A DNA stretch of 6,268 nucleotides from Pseudomonadota bacterium (GCA_023434015.1 JAEYTM010000129.1:1-6268); one strand, 5' to 3'. Counted from the stretch's first letter, positions 1 through 5,703 are shown. The notes: generated by a model from the sequence alone, not told the origin. Program-made: numbers and translations.

Positions 1-251
1 TGCTTTATCTGAAGGTGCGCCACCGCGAGGTCTACCGGGTCGACCTGCTGCCGGTCGGCAAGCTGAGCCTGGAGCGGCCCGGCAAATACCTGGTCAGCAC
101 CCAGCGCGGATCGAGCCGGGTCTGCAGCCCCGTGGACCTGGACCTGAAGCTGGGGGATCACGCCGGTTTCGCGACGCCGCTGTTCCCGACCAAGATCACG
201 CGCCTGACCCGCGACGAGGTCGCGGCCCTGCCCAGCAAGGATCGCCCCTGA
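1..251 (+). CDS. 3' end of an unidentified protein gene (5' truncated by the window)
   Basis: An open frame enters from the left edge (first whole codon at position 3) and ends at TGA 249-251, giving about 82 C-terminal residues. The GTG at 15 could serve as a start, but the frame is open to the window edge, so a continuing gene is more likely. The visible part alternates short beta-like stretches (VYRVDLLPVG, GKYLVST), has a single cysteine in a RVCSPVDLDLKL segment, and ends in a charged PTKITRLTRDEVAALP tail. No membrane segment is seen. The RxCSPxDLxL pattern followed by a TRLTxxEVAALP ending faintly recalls small exported DUF6491-type proteins of alphaproteobacteria, but this is only a resemblance from memory. 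A strong terminator starts 28 bases after the stop, which supports a real gene ending here. Function unknown. Confidence 0.7.
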   Translation, partial: LYLKVRHREVYRVDLLPVGKLSLERPGKYLVSTQRGSSRVCSPVDLDLKLGDHAGFATPLFPTKITRLTRDEVAALPSKDRP

Positions 252-278
252 TCTGAGGGGCGTCTGAGCCATGCGAAG

Positions 279-309
279 ACGGCCGGTCCTTCACGGGACC
301 GGCCGTTTT
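279..309 (+). terminator. Intrinsic terminator of the left-edge gene
   Basis: A perfect 11-bp GC-rich stem pairs 279-289 (ACGGCCGGTCC) with 296-306. The loop is 6 nt (290-295) and the 3' arm runs into TTTT (306-309). It lies 28 bases past the stop of the plus-strand gene. Read on the minus strand the hairpin is followed by CTTC rather than a T-run, so it mainly serves the plus strand, though it also separates the convergent small gene whose stop is at 316-318. Confidence 0.8.
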
Positions 310-315
310 CTGTGG

Positions 316-477
316 CTAGAACAGGCCTGCCCGCTGGCCGATCACGATGATCGCGATGACGATGGCCACGAGCTGGAGGATCCAGTTCAGGGGCGAGGGA
401 ATGGGCGCCATGCGGATGGCCCACAGGGCCAGGGCCAGCAGGACGACGACGACGACGATGAAGATCAGGATGCTCAT
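316..477 (-). CDS. Small two-helix membrane protein, 53 aa
   Basis: From ATG (477-475) to TAG (318-316) this encodes 53 residues that are almost wholly hydrophobic. Helix 1 spans about residues 2-20 (ILIFI, then five consecutive valines, LLALALW). A short polar turn (RMAPIPSPLN, about 20-29) follows, then helix 2 (about 30-46, ILQLVAIVIAIIVIG) and a tail QRAGLF. It resembles the tiny two-TM proteins common in proteobacteria (the Thivi_2564-like type); no function is known for them. The frame stays open upstream to a TTG at 546, but that extension is Arg-rich and non-membrane, so the ATG is preferred. No strong Shine-Dalgarno sequence precedes either start. The gene is convergent with the left-edge gene. 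The strict hydrophobic-turn-hydrophobic pattern is the main reason to believe it is real. Confidence 0.72.
   Translation of the reverse strand: MSILIFIVVVVVLLALALWAIRMAPIPSPLNWILQLVAIVIAIIVIGQRAGLF
442..456. repeat. Trinucleotide repeat (GAC)5 inside the small membrane protein gene
   Basis: Five perfect GAC units, followed by one GAT unit, read on the minus strand as ATC then five GTC codons. They encode Val8-Val12 of the first membrane helix. Change in copy number would lengthen or shorten the helix by whole residues without a frameshift. Confidence 0.85.
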
Positions 478-505
478 ACCGGGCCAACGGTCACGGTTGG
501 CTTTT

Positions 506-520
506 GGTTGCGTCGCAACC
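506..520. promoter_or_regulatory. 15-bp near-perfect palindrome upstream of the small membrane protein gene
   Basis: GGTTGCG-T-CGCAACC is a 7+1+7 inverted repeat 29 bases upstream of the minus-strand ATG at 477. Its size and position would suit a dimeric regulator's operator, or it may be a small RNA structure in the 5' leader. No regulator is identifiable from the motif, and a chance palindrome cannot be excluded. Confidence 0.3.
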
Positions 521-552
521 CGGCGTTCCGCCGTTCGGCCTGACAAGGAAAG

Positions 553-591
553 GCGGCCCCGGCCTCAGGGGGGGATGGAGGCCGGGGCCGC
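553..591 (-). terminator. Probable minus-strand intrinsic terminator (perfect 14-bp inverted repeat)
   Basis: Positions 553-566 (GCGGCCCCGGCCTC) are perfectly complementary to 578-591, with an 11-nt loop (567-577). On the minus strand the stem is followed by CTTTCCTT, a pyrimidine/T-rich tail; on the plus strand it is followed by TCAAGGCG, which is not terminator-like. It most plausibly ends transcription from the DUF6152/DUF6644 pair, whose last stop lies about 215 bases upstream, or insulates the small membrane gene. That distance is long, so the assignment is uncertain although the structure itself is clear. Confidence 0.55.
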
Positions 592-671
592 TCAAGGCGC
601 TCAAGGCCCGGGGAAAAGCCGAGCGCCGCTTGACTGGATGTGGGGACTGAAACCCGGGCCGCAAGGGGGCG

Positions 672-697
672 GGAACTTCCGGCGCGCCCTGTCGATT
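672..697 (+). promoter_or_regulatory. Possible ECF (EcfG/SigT-like) promoter
   Basis: GGAAC at 672-676 is followed after 16 bases by CGAT at 693-696. The alphaproteobacterial general-stress sigma factor consensus is GGAAC-N16/17-CGTT, so the -35 and spacing match exactly and the -10 differs at one base. It would start transcription about 20 bases before the ATG at 725. Short motifs like this occur by chance, and the downstream ORF is itself doubtful. Confidence 0.3.
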
Positions 698-724
698 TCC
701 CCTCCCAATCCGGACAAGATCGCC

Positions 725-802
725 ATGACCGCCAAGCGCGAGTTGATCGACGGGCGCCAACACTCGGACACCAAGGCCAAGCCAGCCCAGGAGGTCCGCT
801 AG
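725..802 (+). CDS. Doubtful small ORF, 25 aa, hydrophilic
   Basis: ATG 725-727 to TAG 800-802 encodes 25 charged residues beginning MTAKRELIDGR and ending AQEVR. The frame is open far upstream (to 347), so the ORF by itself is not evidence. Two things favour it: an ECF-like promoter motif at the right distance, and a stop only 4 bases from the stop of the convergent minus-strand gene, typical of tight convergent packing. Against it, no clear Shine-Dalgarno sequence precedes the ATG (only GGACAAG at 712-718). The KRELID opening resembles small stress-associated proteins that begin KRELIDTG, but it ends much earlier than those, so it could be a remnant. Function unknown. Confidence 0.25.
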   Translation: MTAKRELIDGRQHSDTKAKPAQEVR

Positions 803-806
803 ACGC

Positions 807-1289
807 TCAGCTGTAGGCGATCAGCCGTCCCAGGGCGGCCGCGGAGAGCCAAAGCCCCAGAGAGGCCAGGGCCATGGCCCGGCCGGCGCCTGTGGCGCGC
901 CGGTCCCAGTCCGTGACATGCCGGTTCCACAGAAGGTGGAAGCCGCCAAGATTGACCACGGCCAGGGCGATCAGCGCCAGCTTCCAGAGAAACATGTTCG
1001 ACCGCAGCAGCGGGCCGGCGTCCGCGGCGAACATCACGAAGCCGCTGGGCAGCAGCAGAACCAGGCCCGTCGCCGCCAGCGGGGTCAGGGCCCGCGACAG
1101 GGCCAGGGCCGGCAGGGCGCGAAAGAAGCCGACAAGGCGCAGGTCGAGGACGCCGATCGCCCCGACGAGCATCACCAGCCCCAGCAGGTGGACGAGATTG
1201 GCCAGCGGATAACCGACCGGCGATCCGCGCGCCCAGGCGCCCAGGGGCGAATGTTCCAGCGCCGCGGCCAGCGCGGCCAGGGTCTCCAT
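807..1289 (-). CDS. DUF6644-like four-helix membrane protein, 160 aa
   Basis: From ATG 1289-1287 to TGA 809-807. The chain has an N-terminal amphipathic stretch and then four hydrophobic segments at about residues 30-50 (NLVHLLGLVMLVGAIGVLDL), 63-88, 99-119 and 138-158. The layout and signatures (LxHLLGLxxLVGxxxVLDLRL, a WDRRA loop after helix 3, and a GRLIAY end) match my recollection of the DUF6644 family of inner-membrane proteins; the name is from memory. The role is unknown. His34 in helix 1 and His118 at the end of helix 3 could be metal or heme ligands, which is an inference. The gene begins 3 bases after the stop of the DUF6152-like gene with only a weak Shine-Dalgarno (TGAGG nearly touching the ATG), so translation is probably coupled to that gene. 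Confidence 0.85.
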   Translation of the reverse strand: METLAALAAALEHSPLGAWARGSPVGYPLANLVHLLGLVMLVGAIGVLDLRLVGFFRALPALALSRALTPLAATGLVLLLPSGFVMFAADAGPLLRSNMFLWKLALIALAVVNLGGFHLLWNRHVTDWDRRATGAGRAMALASLGLWLSAAALGRLIAYS

Positions 1290-1292
1290 GCC

Positions 1293-1646
1293 TCAGCGCA
1301 GCTCGACGGTCTTGCCCTCGGCGATCACACGCTCGATCCGCATCTCAGGCGTGCCGTCGGTGCGCGGATAGCCCTCCAGCGTCACGCGCTTGCCGGGGGC
1401 CAGCATGGCCTGGGTCAGGCCGCGCGCCTCCATGCGCGACACCGGCGCCAGGATCACCGCCCAGGTCCGGCCCTGGTAGGCGACCTTGGCCTCGCCATGC
1501 GGGTTGCGCCAGGCGACGTCGATGAGCGGGGCGGTGACCTTGATGGTCTTGGTCGCGTCGTAGGAGCTCCAGCCATGGTGCGCGAGCGCGGCGGCCGGCG
1601 CGATCACCGCGACGGCCAGGGCGGCGACGGCGAGAATTCTGTTCAT
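1293..1646 (-). CDS. DUF6152-like exported protein, 117 aa
   Basis: ATG 1646-1644 is chosen over upstream in-frame codons because GGAGG (1659-1655 on the minus strand) sits 8 bases before it and a clean Sec signal peptide follows at once: MNR, a hydrophobic core (residues 4-16), then AAALA with predicted cleavage after Ala22. The mature protein would be about 95 residues, starting HHGWSSYD, with a WRNPHG motif (His50) and a beta-rich remainder (AKVAYQGRTWAVIL, KRVTLEGYP, MRIERVI). The AHHxxxxYD start and the NPH motif are what I recall of the DUF6152 family. The likely location is the periplasm. It is the first gene of a two-gene minus-strand operon with the membrane protein at 807-1289, so the two products may act together at the inner membrane. 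No enzymatic function is known to me; a metal-binding role is suggested only by the histidines. Confidence 0.85.
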   Translation of the reverse strand: MNRILAVAALAVAVIAPAAALAHHGWSSYDATKTIKVTAPLIDVAWRNPHGEAKVAYQGRTWAVILAPVSRMEARGLTQAMLAPGKRVTLEGYPRTDGTPEMRIERVIAEGKTVELR

Positions 1647-1693
1647 CGGGGCGGCCTCCGGAATTGCGATCCGGCGACGGTAACACCGGTAGC

Positions 1694-1716
1694 CGGCCCC
1701 GCGGATCACGGGGCCG
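1694..1716. repeat. Inverted repeat in the divergent intergenic region
   Basis: CGGCCCCG (1694-1701) and CGGGGCCG (1709-1716) form a perfect 8-bp stem with a 7-nt loop. It lies about 48 bases upstream of the DUF6152-like gene and 137 bases upstream of ald. No T-tract follows on either strand, so it is not a terminator. It may be an operator or RNA structure in the minus-strand leader. The rest of 1647-1853 shows no convincing -35/-10 pair that I can defend. Confidence 0.35.
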
Positions 1717-1853
1717 TGAATGCGGCCGACGCCTATCGTCCCAGGCGGGAGAGCGGTGAAGTCGTTCGGCGCGCTCGAGCCGGCTGAGCTTTACGGCAAC
1801 GCCTGGCGGGCCGAGCCGTTACACTGGCAACAATCTTCCCGAGGAAATCCGCC

Positions 1854-2969
1854 ATGCGCATCGGCGTGCCACGCGAAATCAAGCCGGACGAATATCGTGT
1901 CGGACTGACGCCGACGGCGGTGCGGGAATATGTGCACCACGGCCATGAGGTGGTGGTCGAGGCGGGGGCAGGCGCCGGGGCGGGCTATGCCGACGAAGCC
2001 TACCGGCAGGCGGGCGCGAAACTGCTGCCCGACGCCGAAGCCGTGTTCCGGGACGCGGAGCTGATCATCAAGGTCAAGGAGCCCCAGGCGGTCGAGTGGG
2101 CCCGGCTGACCGAGCGCCACATCCTGTTCACCTACCTGCACCTGGCGCCGGACCCCGCCCAGGCCGAGGGGCTGATCCGGTCGGGCGCGGCCGCCATCGC
2201 CTACGAGACCGTCACCGACCAAGCGGGCGGCCTGCCGCTGCTGGCGCCGATGTCGGAGGTGGCCGGACGGATTGCCGTGTTCTCGGCGGGAGAGACCCTG
2301 CTGAAGCACAACGGCGGCATGGGCCTGCTGCTGTCCGGCGTGCCGGGCGTGCCGCCAGCGCGGATCGTCGTGCTGGGCGGCGGGGTGGTCGGGATGAACG
2401 CCGCGCGGATGGCGGCCGGGCTCGGCGCCGAGGTGGTCATCGTCGAGCGGTCGATCCCGCGCATGCGCGAACTCGACAACATGTTCCAGGGCCGCATCCT
2501 GACCCGCTATTCCACCACCGCGGCGGTCGAGGAGGAGGTGCTGAAGGCCGACGTGGTGATCGGCGCGGTGCTGACCGCCGGCGCGGCCGCGCCCAAGCTG
2601 GTCCGCCGCGAGCACCTGTCGCAGATGAAGCGCGGCTCGGTGCTGGTCGATGTGTCCATCGACCAGGGCGGCTGTTTCGAGACCTCGCGCCCCACCACCC
2701 ATGCGGACCCCACCTATACGCTGGACGGGGTGGTCCACTACTGCGTGGCCAACATGCCGGGGGCCGCGCCGCGGACCTCGTCGGAGGCGCTGGGGCACGC
2801 CACCCTGCCCTTCGGCCTTATGCTGGCCGACCAGGGCCTGAAGGCGCTGGAGCGCAACCGTCACCTCGCCAAGGGCCTGAACGTGCTCGCCGGCCGCATC
2901 ACCCACCCGGCCGTCGCCGAGGCGCTGGCCCTGCCGTTCGCCGACGCCTGCGGCGCCTGGGCGACTTGA
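1854..2969 (+). CDS. ald: Alanine dehydrogenase
   Basis: This 371-aa protein is the normal length for NAD-dependent L-alanine dehydrogenase (L-alanine + NAD+ + water to pyruvate + ammonium + NADH), a cytoplasmic enzyme for alanine catabolism and nitrogen balance. The N-terminal catalytic domain starts MRIGVPREIK. Arg15 and Lys75 (IKVKEP), which bind the substrate, His96 (TYLHLA) and Asp270 (VSIDQGG) all fall at the canonical positions. The Rossmann domain carries GGGVVG at 175-180. The acidic ribose-binding residue after the second strand is Glu198, where well-studied homologues have Asp, still consistent with NAD rather than NADP. The conserved VDVSIDQGGCFETSRPTTH and GITHPAV-like (GRITHPAVAEAL) segments are present. 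GAGGA (1841-1845) lies 8 bases before the ATG, fixing the start. The gene stands alone, divergent from the DUF6152 pair. An adjacent Lrp-type regulator, common next to ald, is absent from the window. Confidence 0.97.
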   Translation: MRIGVPREIKPDEYRVGLTPTAVREYVHHGHEVVVEAGAGAGAGYADEAYRQAGAKLLPDAEAVFRDAELIIKVKEPQAVEWARLTERHILFTYLHLAPDPAQAEGLIRSGAAAIAYETVTDQAGGLPLLAPMSEVAGRIAVFSAGETLLKHNGGMGLLLSGVPGVPPARIVVLGGGVVGMNAARMAAGLGAEVVIVERSIPRMRELDNMFQGRILTRYSTTAAVEEEVLKADVVIGAVLTAGAAAPKLVRREHLSQMKRGSVLVDVSIDQGGCFETSRPTTHADPTYTLDGVVHYCVANMPGAAPRTSSEALGHATLPFGLMLADQGLKALERNRHLAKGLNVLAGRITHPAVAEALALPFADACGAWAT

Positions 2970-3011
2970 GGTTGCGGCTTCACGCAAAAAATTGACGAGA
3001 CAACAACGTTC

Positions 3012-3101
3012 GGTGGAGTCTCCATGGCTTCACCACCGGCGGCGGGCTTGCAGTTCGCCGTTCGTCGCGTGGCCTCCACAACCGTCGGAGCCCGCTCATG
3101 A
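3012..3101 (+). CDS. Possible 25-codon leader ORF upstream of the alpha/beta hydrolase (with its RBS)
   Basis: The ORF itself is ATG 3024-3026 to TGA 3099-3101; the span given includes its ribosome-binding site GGTGGAG (3012-3018), placed 5 bases before the ATG, a better site than many genes here have. The peptide starts MASPPAAG, contains FAVRRVA and ends GARS; it is not a signal peptide or membrane helix, and I do not recognise it. Its stop overlaps the start of the hydrolase gene in ATGA (3098-3101), the classic arrangement for translational coupling. It is unrelated to the hydrolase N-terminus and in a different frame. It could be a regulatory leader, a microprotein or chance. Confidence 0.4.
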   Translation, partial: GGVSMASPPAAGLQFAVRRVASTTVGARS

Positions 3102-3898
3102 CCCAGACCATCATGCTGATCCACGGCGCCTGGCTGAACTCGGCCAGCTGGGCGCCGTGGAAGGCCCGTTACGAAGCCCGCGGCTATGCCGTCATCGCCC
3201 CTGACTGGCCGCACGACGACGGCGAGCCGGCCGAACTGCGCGCCAATCCGCGTCAGGCGCTGACCCGCAGCGGGCCCAAGGATATCGTCGACCACTACGC
3301 CCGCGCGATCACCCGCCTCCCGGACCCGCCCATCCTGATCGGCCACTCGGCCGGAGCGGTCTGGGTGCAGCATCTGCTGGACCGCGGCCTTGGCGCCTGC
3401 GGCGTGGCGATAGACCCCGCGCCCACGCCCGGCGTGCCGCTGGGCCTGCAGGCGATCATCTCGGCCCTGCCGGTGCTGGGCGATCCGCTCAGCGGCGGCA
3501 AGGTGGTGTCGATGAGCCGGCGGTTCTTCGCCACCCGCTTCGCCCAGACCGTCCCGGCGGCGCAGAGCGACGCCCAGTATGACGCCTACATCGTGCCCAC
3601 CGCGGGCAAGGTCTACTGGGACGGGGTGTTCGGCGGGGCGGGCAAGATCACCTGGGCCAGCCAGACCCGCCCGCCGCTGCTGCTGGTCGCCGGCGGCAAG
3701 GACCTGATCGCCGACCCCGGCATGACCGTCGCCATCTTCCGGCGGCAGAGGCGCGCCGCCTCGCCCACCGAGTTCAAGCTCTATCCCGAGCGGTCGCACT
3801 GGACCTGTCTGGACGAAGGCTGGGAGGAGGTCGCCGACTTCGCGCTCGACTGGGCCGAGAAGAACGCTCGCCGGACGCCCGCCCAGGCCGCCGCCTGA
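3098..3898 (+). CDS. Alpha/beta-hydrolase-fold serine hydrolase, 266 aa
   Basis: The fold is clear. Strand 3 with the oxyanion motif HGAW is at 9-12, the nucleophile elbow GHSAGA places Ser84 as nucleophile, the acid is likely Asp202 in GGKDLIAD, and His234 in ERSHW completes the triad. Strand order and length fit the AB hydrolase 6 type, a family of esterases, lactonases and related enzymes. The substrate cannot be told from sequence. No signal peptide is present, so it is cytoplasmic. CGGAG (3086-3090) lies 7 bases before the ATG. The gene overlaps the leader ORF by 4 bases and is followed 34 bases later by a second hydrolase on the same strand, so an operon is likely. A central lid-like region (about 110-190) carries the aromatic and basic residues likely to shape substrate choice. 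Confidence 0.93.
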   Translation: MTQTIMLIHGAWLNSASWAPWKARYEARGYAVIAPDWPHDDGEPAELRANPRQALTRSGPKDIVDHYARAITRLPDPPILIGHSAGAVWVQHLLDRGLGACGVAIDPAPTPGVPLGLQAIISALPVLGDPLSGGKVVSMSRRFFATRFAQTVPAAQSDAQYDAYIVPTAGKVYWDGVFGGAGKITWASQTRPPLLLVAGGKDLIADPGMTVAIFRRQRRAASPTEFKLYPERSHWTCLDEGWEEVADFALDWAEKNARRTPAQAAA

Positions 3899-3932
3899 GC
3901 CGCCCCGCAACCCCTCCCCCGCAGGAGTTCCC

Positions 3933-4763
3933 ATGCCCTACATCACCACGCGCGACGGAACCGAGATCTTCTACAAGGACCAGGGCGCAGGCCCGGCGAT
4001 CCTGTTCTCCCACGGCTGGCCGCTGAGTTCCGACGCCTGGGATGGCCAGATGGTGTTCTTCGGCCAGCGCGGCTACCGCGTGATCGCCCACGACCGCCGC
4101 AGCCACGGCCGTTCCGGCCAGACCTGGGACGGCAACAACATGGACCAGTACGCGGACGACCTGTCCGAACTGATCGAGGCGTTGGACCTGAGGGACATGG
4201 TCATCGTCGGGCATTCGACCGGCGGTGGCGAGATCACCCACTACATGGGACGCCACGGCACGAAACGGGTGTCGAAGGCCGTGCTGCTCGGCGCGGTGCC
4301 GCCCCTGATGCTGAAGACCGAGGCCAACCCCGGCGGCCTGCCAATCGAGGTGTTCGACGACATCCGCAAGGGGACCTACGACGACCGCTCGCAGTTCTAC
4401 TGGGACCTGACGCTGCCGTTCTATGGCTACAACCGGCCCGGCGCGAAGGTGTCGGAGGGCGTGCGGCGGTACTTCTGGCTGCAGGGGATGATGGGCGGGC
4501 TGAAGGGCCAGCTCGACTGCATCCACGAATTCTCCGAGGTCGATTACACGGAGGACCTGAGGAAGATCGACGTTCCCGTCCTGGTCATCCACGGCGACGA
4601 CGACCAGATCGTGCCGATCGGCGCCTCGGCGATGATGTCCGCGAAGGTTTTGAAGAACGCGACCTTGAAGGTCGTCCCCGGCGCGCCGCACGGCTATTCG
4701 GTGACCCACCAGGACGAGTTCAACGCGGCGCTGCTGGCCTTCATCGCGGGCGACGACGGCTGA
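3933..4763 (+). CDS. Non-heme chloroperoxidase/arylesterase-type alpha/beta hydrolase, 276 aa
   Basis: The protein has the hallmarks of the cofactor-free haloperoxidase/perhydrolase group: SHGWPLSSDAWD (oxyanion hole, 26-37), HDRRSHGRS (53-61), nucleophile elbow VGHSTGGGE with Ser95, acid Asp224 in HGDDDQIVP, and His253 in GAPHG. Length and motif spacing match the family. Members hydrolyse esters and, with short carboxylic acids and peroxide, make peracids that can halogenate; the physiological role is usually esterase or lactonase activity. No signal peptide is present, so it is cytoplasmic. AGGAG (3923-3927) lies 5 bases before the ATG. The start is 34 bases after the preceding hydrolase, with no terminator between, and the gene is probably co-transcribed with it. 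The physiological substrate is not deducible. Confidence 0.95.
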   Translation: MPYITTRDGTEIFYKDQGAGPAILFSHGWPLSSDAWDGQMVFFGQRGYRVIAHDRRSHGRSGQTWDGNNMDQYADDLSELIEALDLRDMVIVGHSTGGGEITHYMGRHGTKRVSKAVLLGAVPPLMLKTEANPGGLPIEVFDDIRKGTYDDRSQFYWDLTLPFYGYNRPGAKVSEGVRRYFWLQGMMGGLKGQLDCIHEFSEVDYTEDLRKIDVPVLVIHGDDDQIVPIGASAMMSAKVLKNATLKVVPGAPHGYSVTHQDEFNAALLAFIAGDDG

Positions 4764-4838
4764 CGCGCCGGACTCGACCGGCCGGACATTTGCCCGCAAC
4801 AATCTCGCCGCCCCTGGGCGACGCGGAGGAGACCGATC

Positions 4839-5702
4839 ATGTGCGACGAAGACATCCACCCCGGCCTGATCGAGGACCCCACCGTGTCGCGCCGCACCTT
4901 CGGCCTGATCGGCGTCGGCGCGATGGGGCTGGCCACCGGCGCGGTGGCCCAGGCTCGGGTGGTCGAGAAGGACGTCGAGGTGAAGACGCCCGACGGGACC
5001 TGCGATGCGGCGCTGTACTATCCCGAAGGGCGCGGATCCTGGCCGGCGGTGATCGTCTGGCCCGACATCGTCGGCCTGCGGCCGGTGTTCCGGGAGATGG
5101 GACGCCGGCTGGCCGGCTCCGGCTATGTGGTGCTGGTGGTGAACCCCTTCTACCGCTCGAAGCGGGCGCCGGTGGTCACCGGGACGTTCAATTTCGCCAA
5201 TCCGGCCGACCGGGCCATCGTCGTCGGCTACCGCGCGCAGATGACGGACGCGGGCGTCGACGCGGACGCCGCCGCCTTCGTGGCCTTCCTCGACGCCCAG
5301 CCGCAGACCGACCGGCGCGCGAGGATCGGGGTGCAGGGCTACTGCATGGGCGGGCCGCTGTCGTTCCGCACCGCGGCGGCGGCGCCCGGCCGCATCGGGG
5401 CGGTGGCGAGCTTCCACGGCGGGGGTCTGGCGACCCAGGAGGCCAACAGCCCGCACCTGCTGATCCCGCGCACCAACGCCAGCTACCTGATCGCCGTGGC
5501 CGACAACGACGACCAGCGCGATCCGCAGGCCAAGGAAACGCTGAAGGCGGCCTTCGCGGCGGCCGGAAAGCCGGCCGTGGTGGAGGTCTACAAGGGCGCG
5601 GCGCACGGGTGGACGGTGCGCGGCAGCGACGCCTACGACGAGCCGGCCGCCGAGAAGGCCTGGGCTGAACTGCTGGCGCTCTACCGGCGGTTCCTGACCT
5701 AG
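4839..5702 (+). CDS. Tat-exported dienelactone hydrolase family protein, 287 aa
   Basis: The N-terminus MCDEDIHPG leads to a twin-arginine signal (SRRTF, Arg18-Arg19), a mild hydrophobic core (about 22-34) and AVAQA, with probable cleavage near residue 39, so the folded enzyme should be exported to the periplasm. The catalytic domain has a cysteine nucleophile, Cys169 in GYCMGG, typical of dienelactone hydrolases, with His256 in AAHGW and the acid probably Asp222 (AVADNDD). Classic members open dienelactones to maleylacetate in chlorocatechol breakdown; Tat-exported relatives (YghX-like) have no firm substrate, so the pathway is not claimed. GGAGGAG (4825-4831) sits 7 bases before the ATG, favouring it over the in-frame GTG at 4884 nearer the twin arginines. 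The gene is 75 bases after the chloroperoxidase-like gene and may be the third operon member or have its own promoter. Confidence 0.93.
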   Translation: MCDEDIHPGLIEDPTVSRRTFGLIGVGAMGLATGAVAQARVVEKDVEVKTPDGTCDAALYYPEGRGSWPAVIVWPDIVGLRPVFREMGRRLAGSGYVVLVVNPFYRSKRAPVVTGTFNFANPADRAIVVGYRAQMTDAGVDADAAAFVAFLDAQPQTDRRARIGVQGYCMGGPLSFRTAAAAPGRIGAVASFHGGGLATQEANSPHLLIPRTNASYLIAVADNDDQRDPQAKETLKAAFAAAGKPAVVEVYKGAAHGWTVRGSDAYDEPAAEKAWAELLALYRRFLT

Positions 5703-5703
5703 C

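Noticed and set aside
483..505. GCCAAC/GTTGGC hairpin followed by TTTT on the plus strand
   Set aside because: Only a 6-bp stem with no plus-strand gene upstream to terminate; probably chance, or part of the small minus-strand gene's leader.
491..763. 90-codon minus-strand frame in the gene-poor stretch
   Set aside because: Pro/Gly/Arg-rich with no recognisable domain, and it crosses the strong inverted repeat at 553-591; reads as non-coding GC-rich DNA.
918..1787. A 289-codon plus-strand frame over the DUF6152/DUF6644 pair
   Set aside because: The translation is dominated by Gln, Arg and Gly without structure; the minus strand carries two coherent membrane/exported proteins with an RBS and signal peptide.
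1791..2987. A 398-codon minus-strand frame opposite ald
   Set aside because: The plus strand encodes a complete alanine dehydrogenase; the antisense translation is low-complexity His/Arg/Gly-rich.
2972..2987. Hairpin TTGCG/CGCAA just after ald, beside an A-run
   Set aside because: The stem is only 5 bp and is followed on the plus strand by A's, not T's, so it is not a terminator for ald.
2992..2997. TTGACG as a -35 element for the hydrolase genes
   Set aside because: The hexamer fits, but no acceptable -10 appears at any normal spacing (the following bases are AGACAACAACGTTCGGTGG), so no promoter is called.
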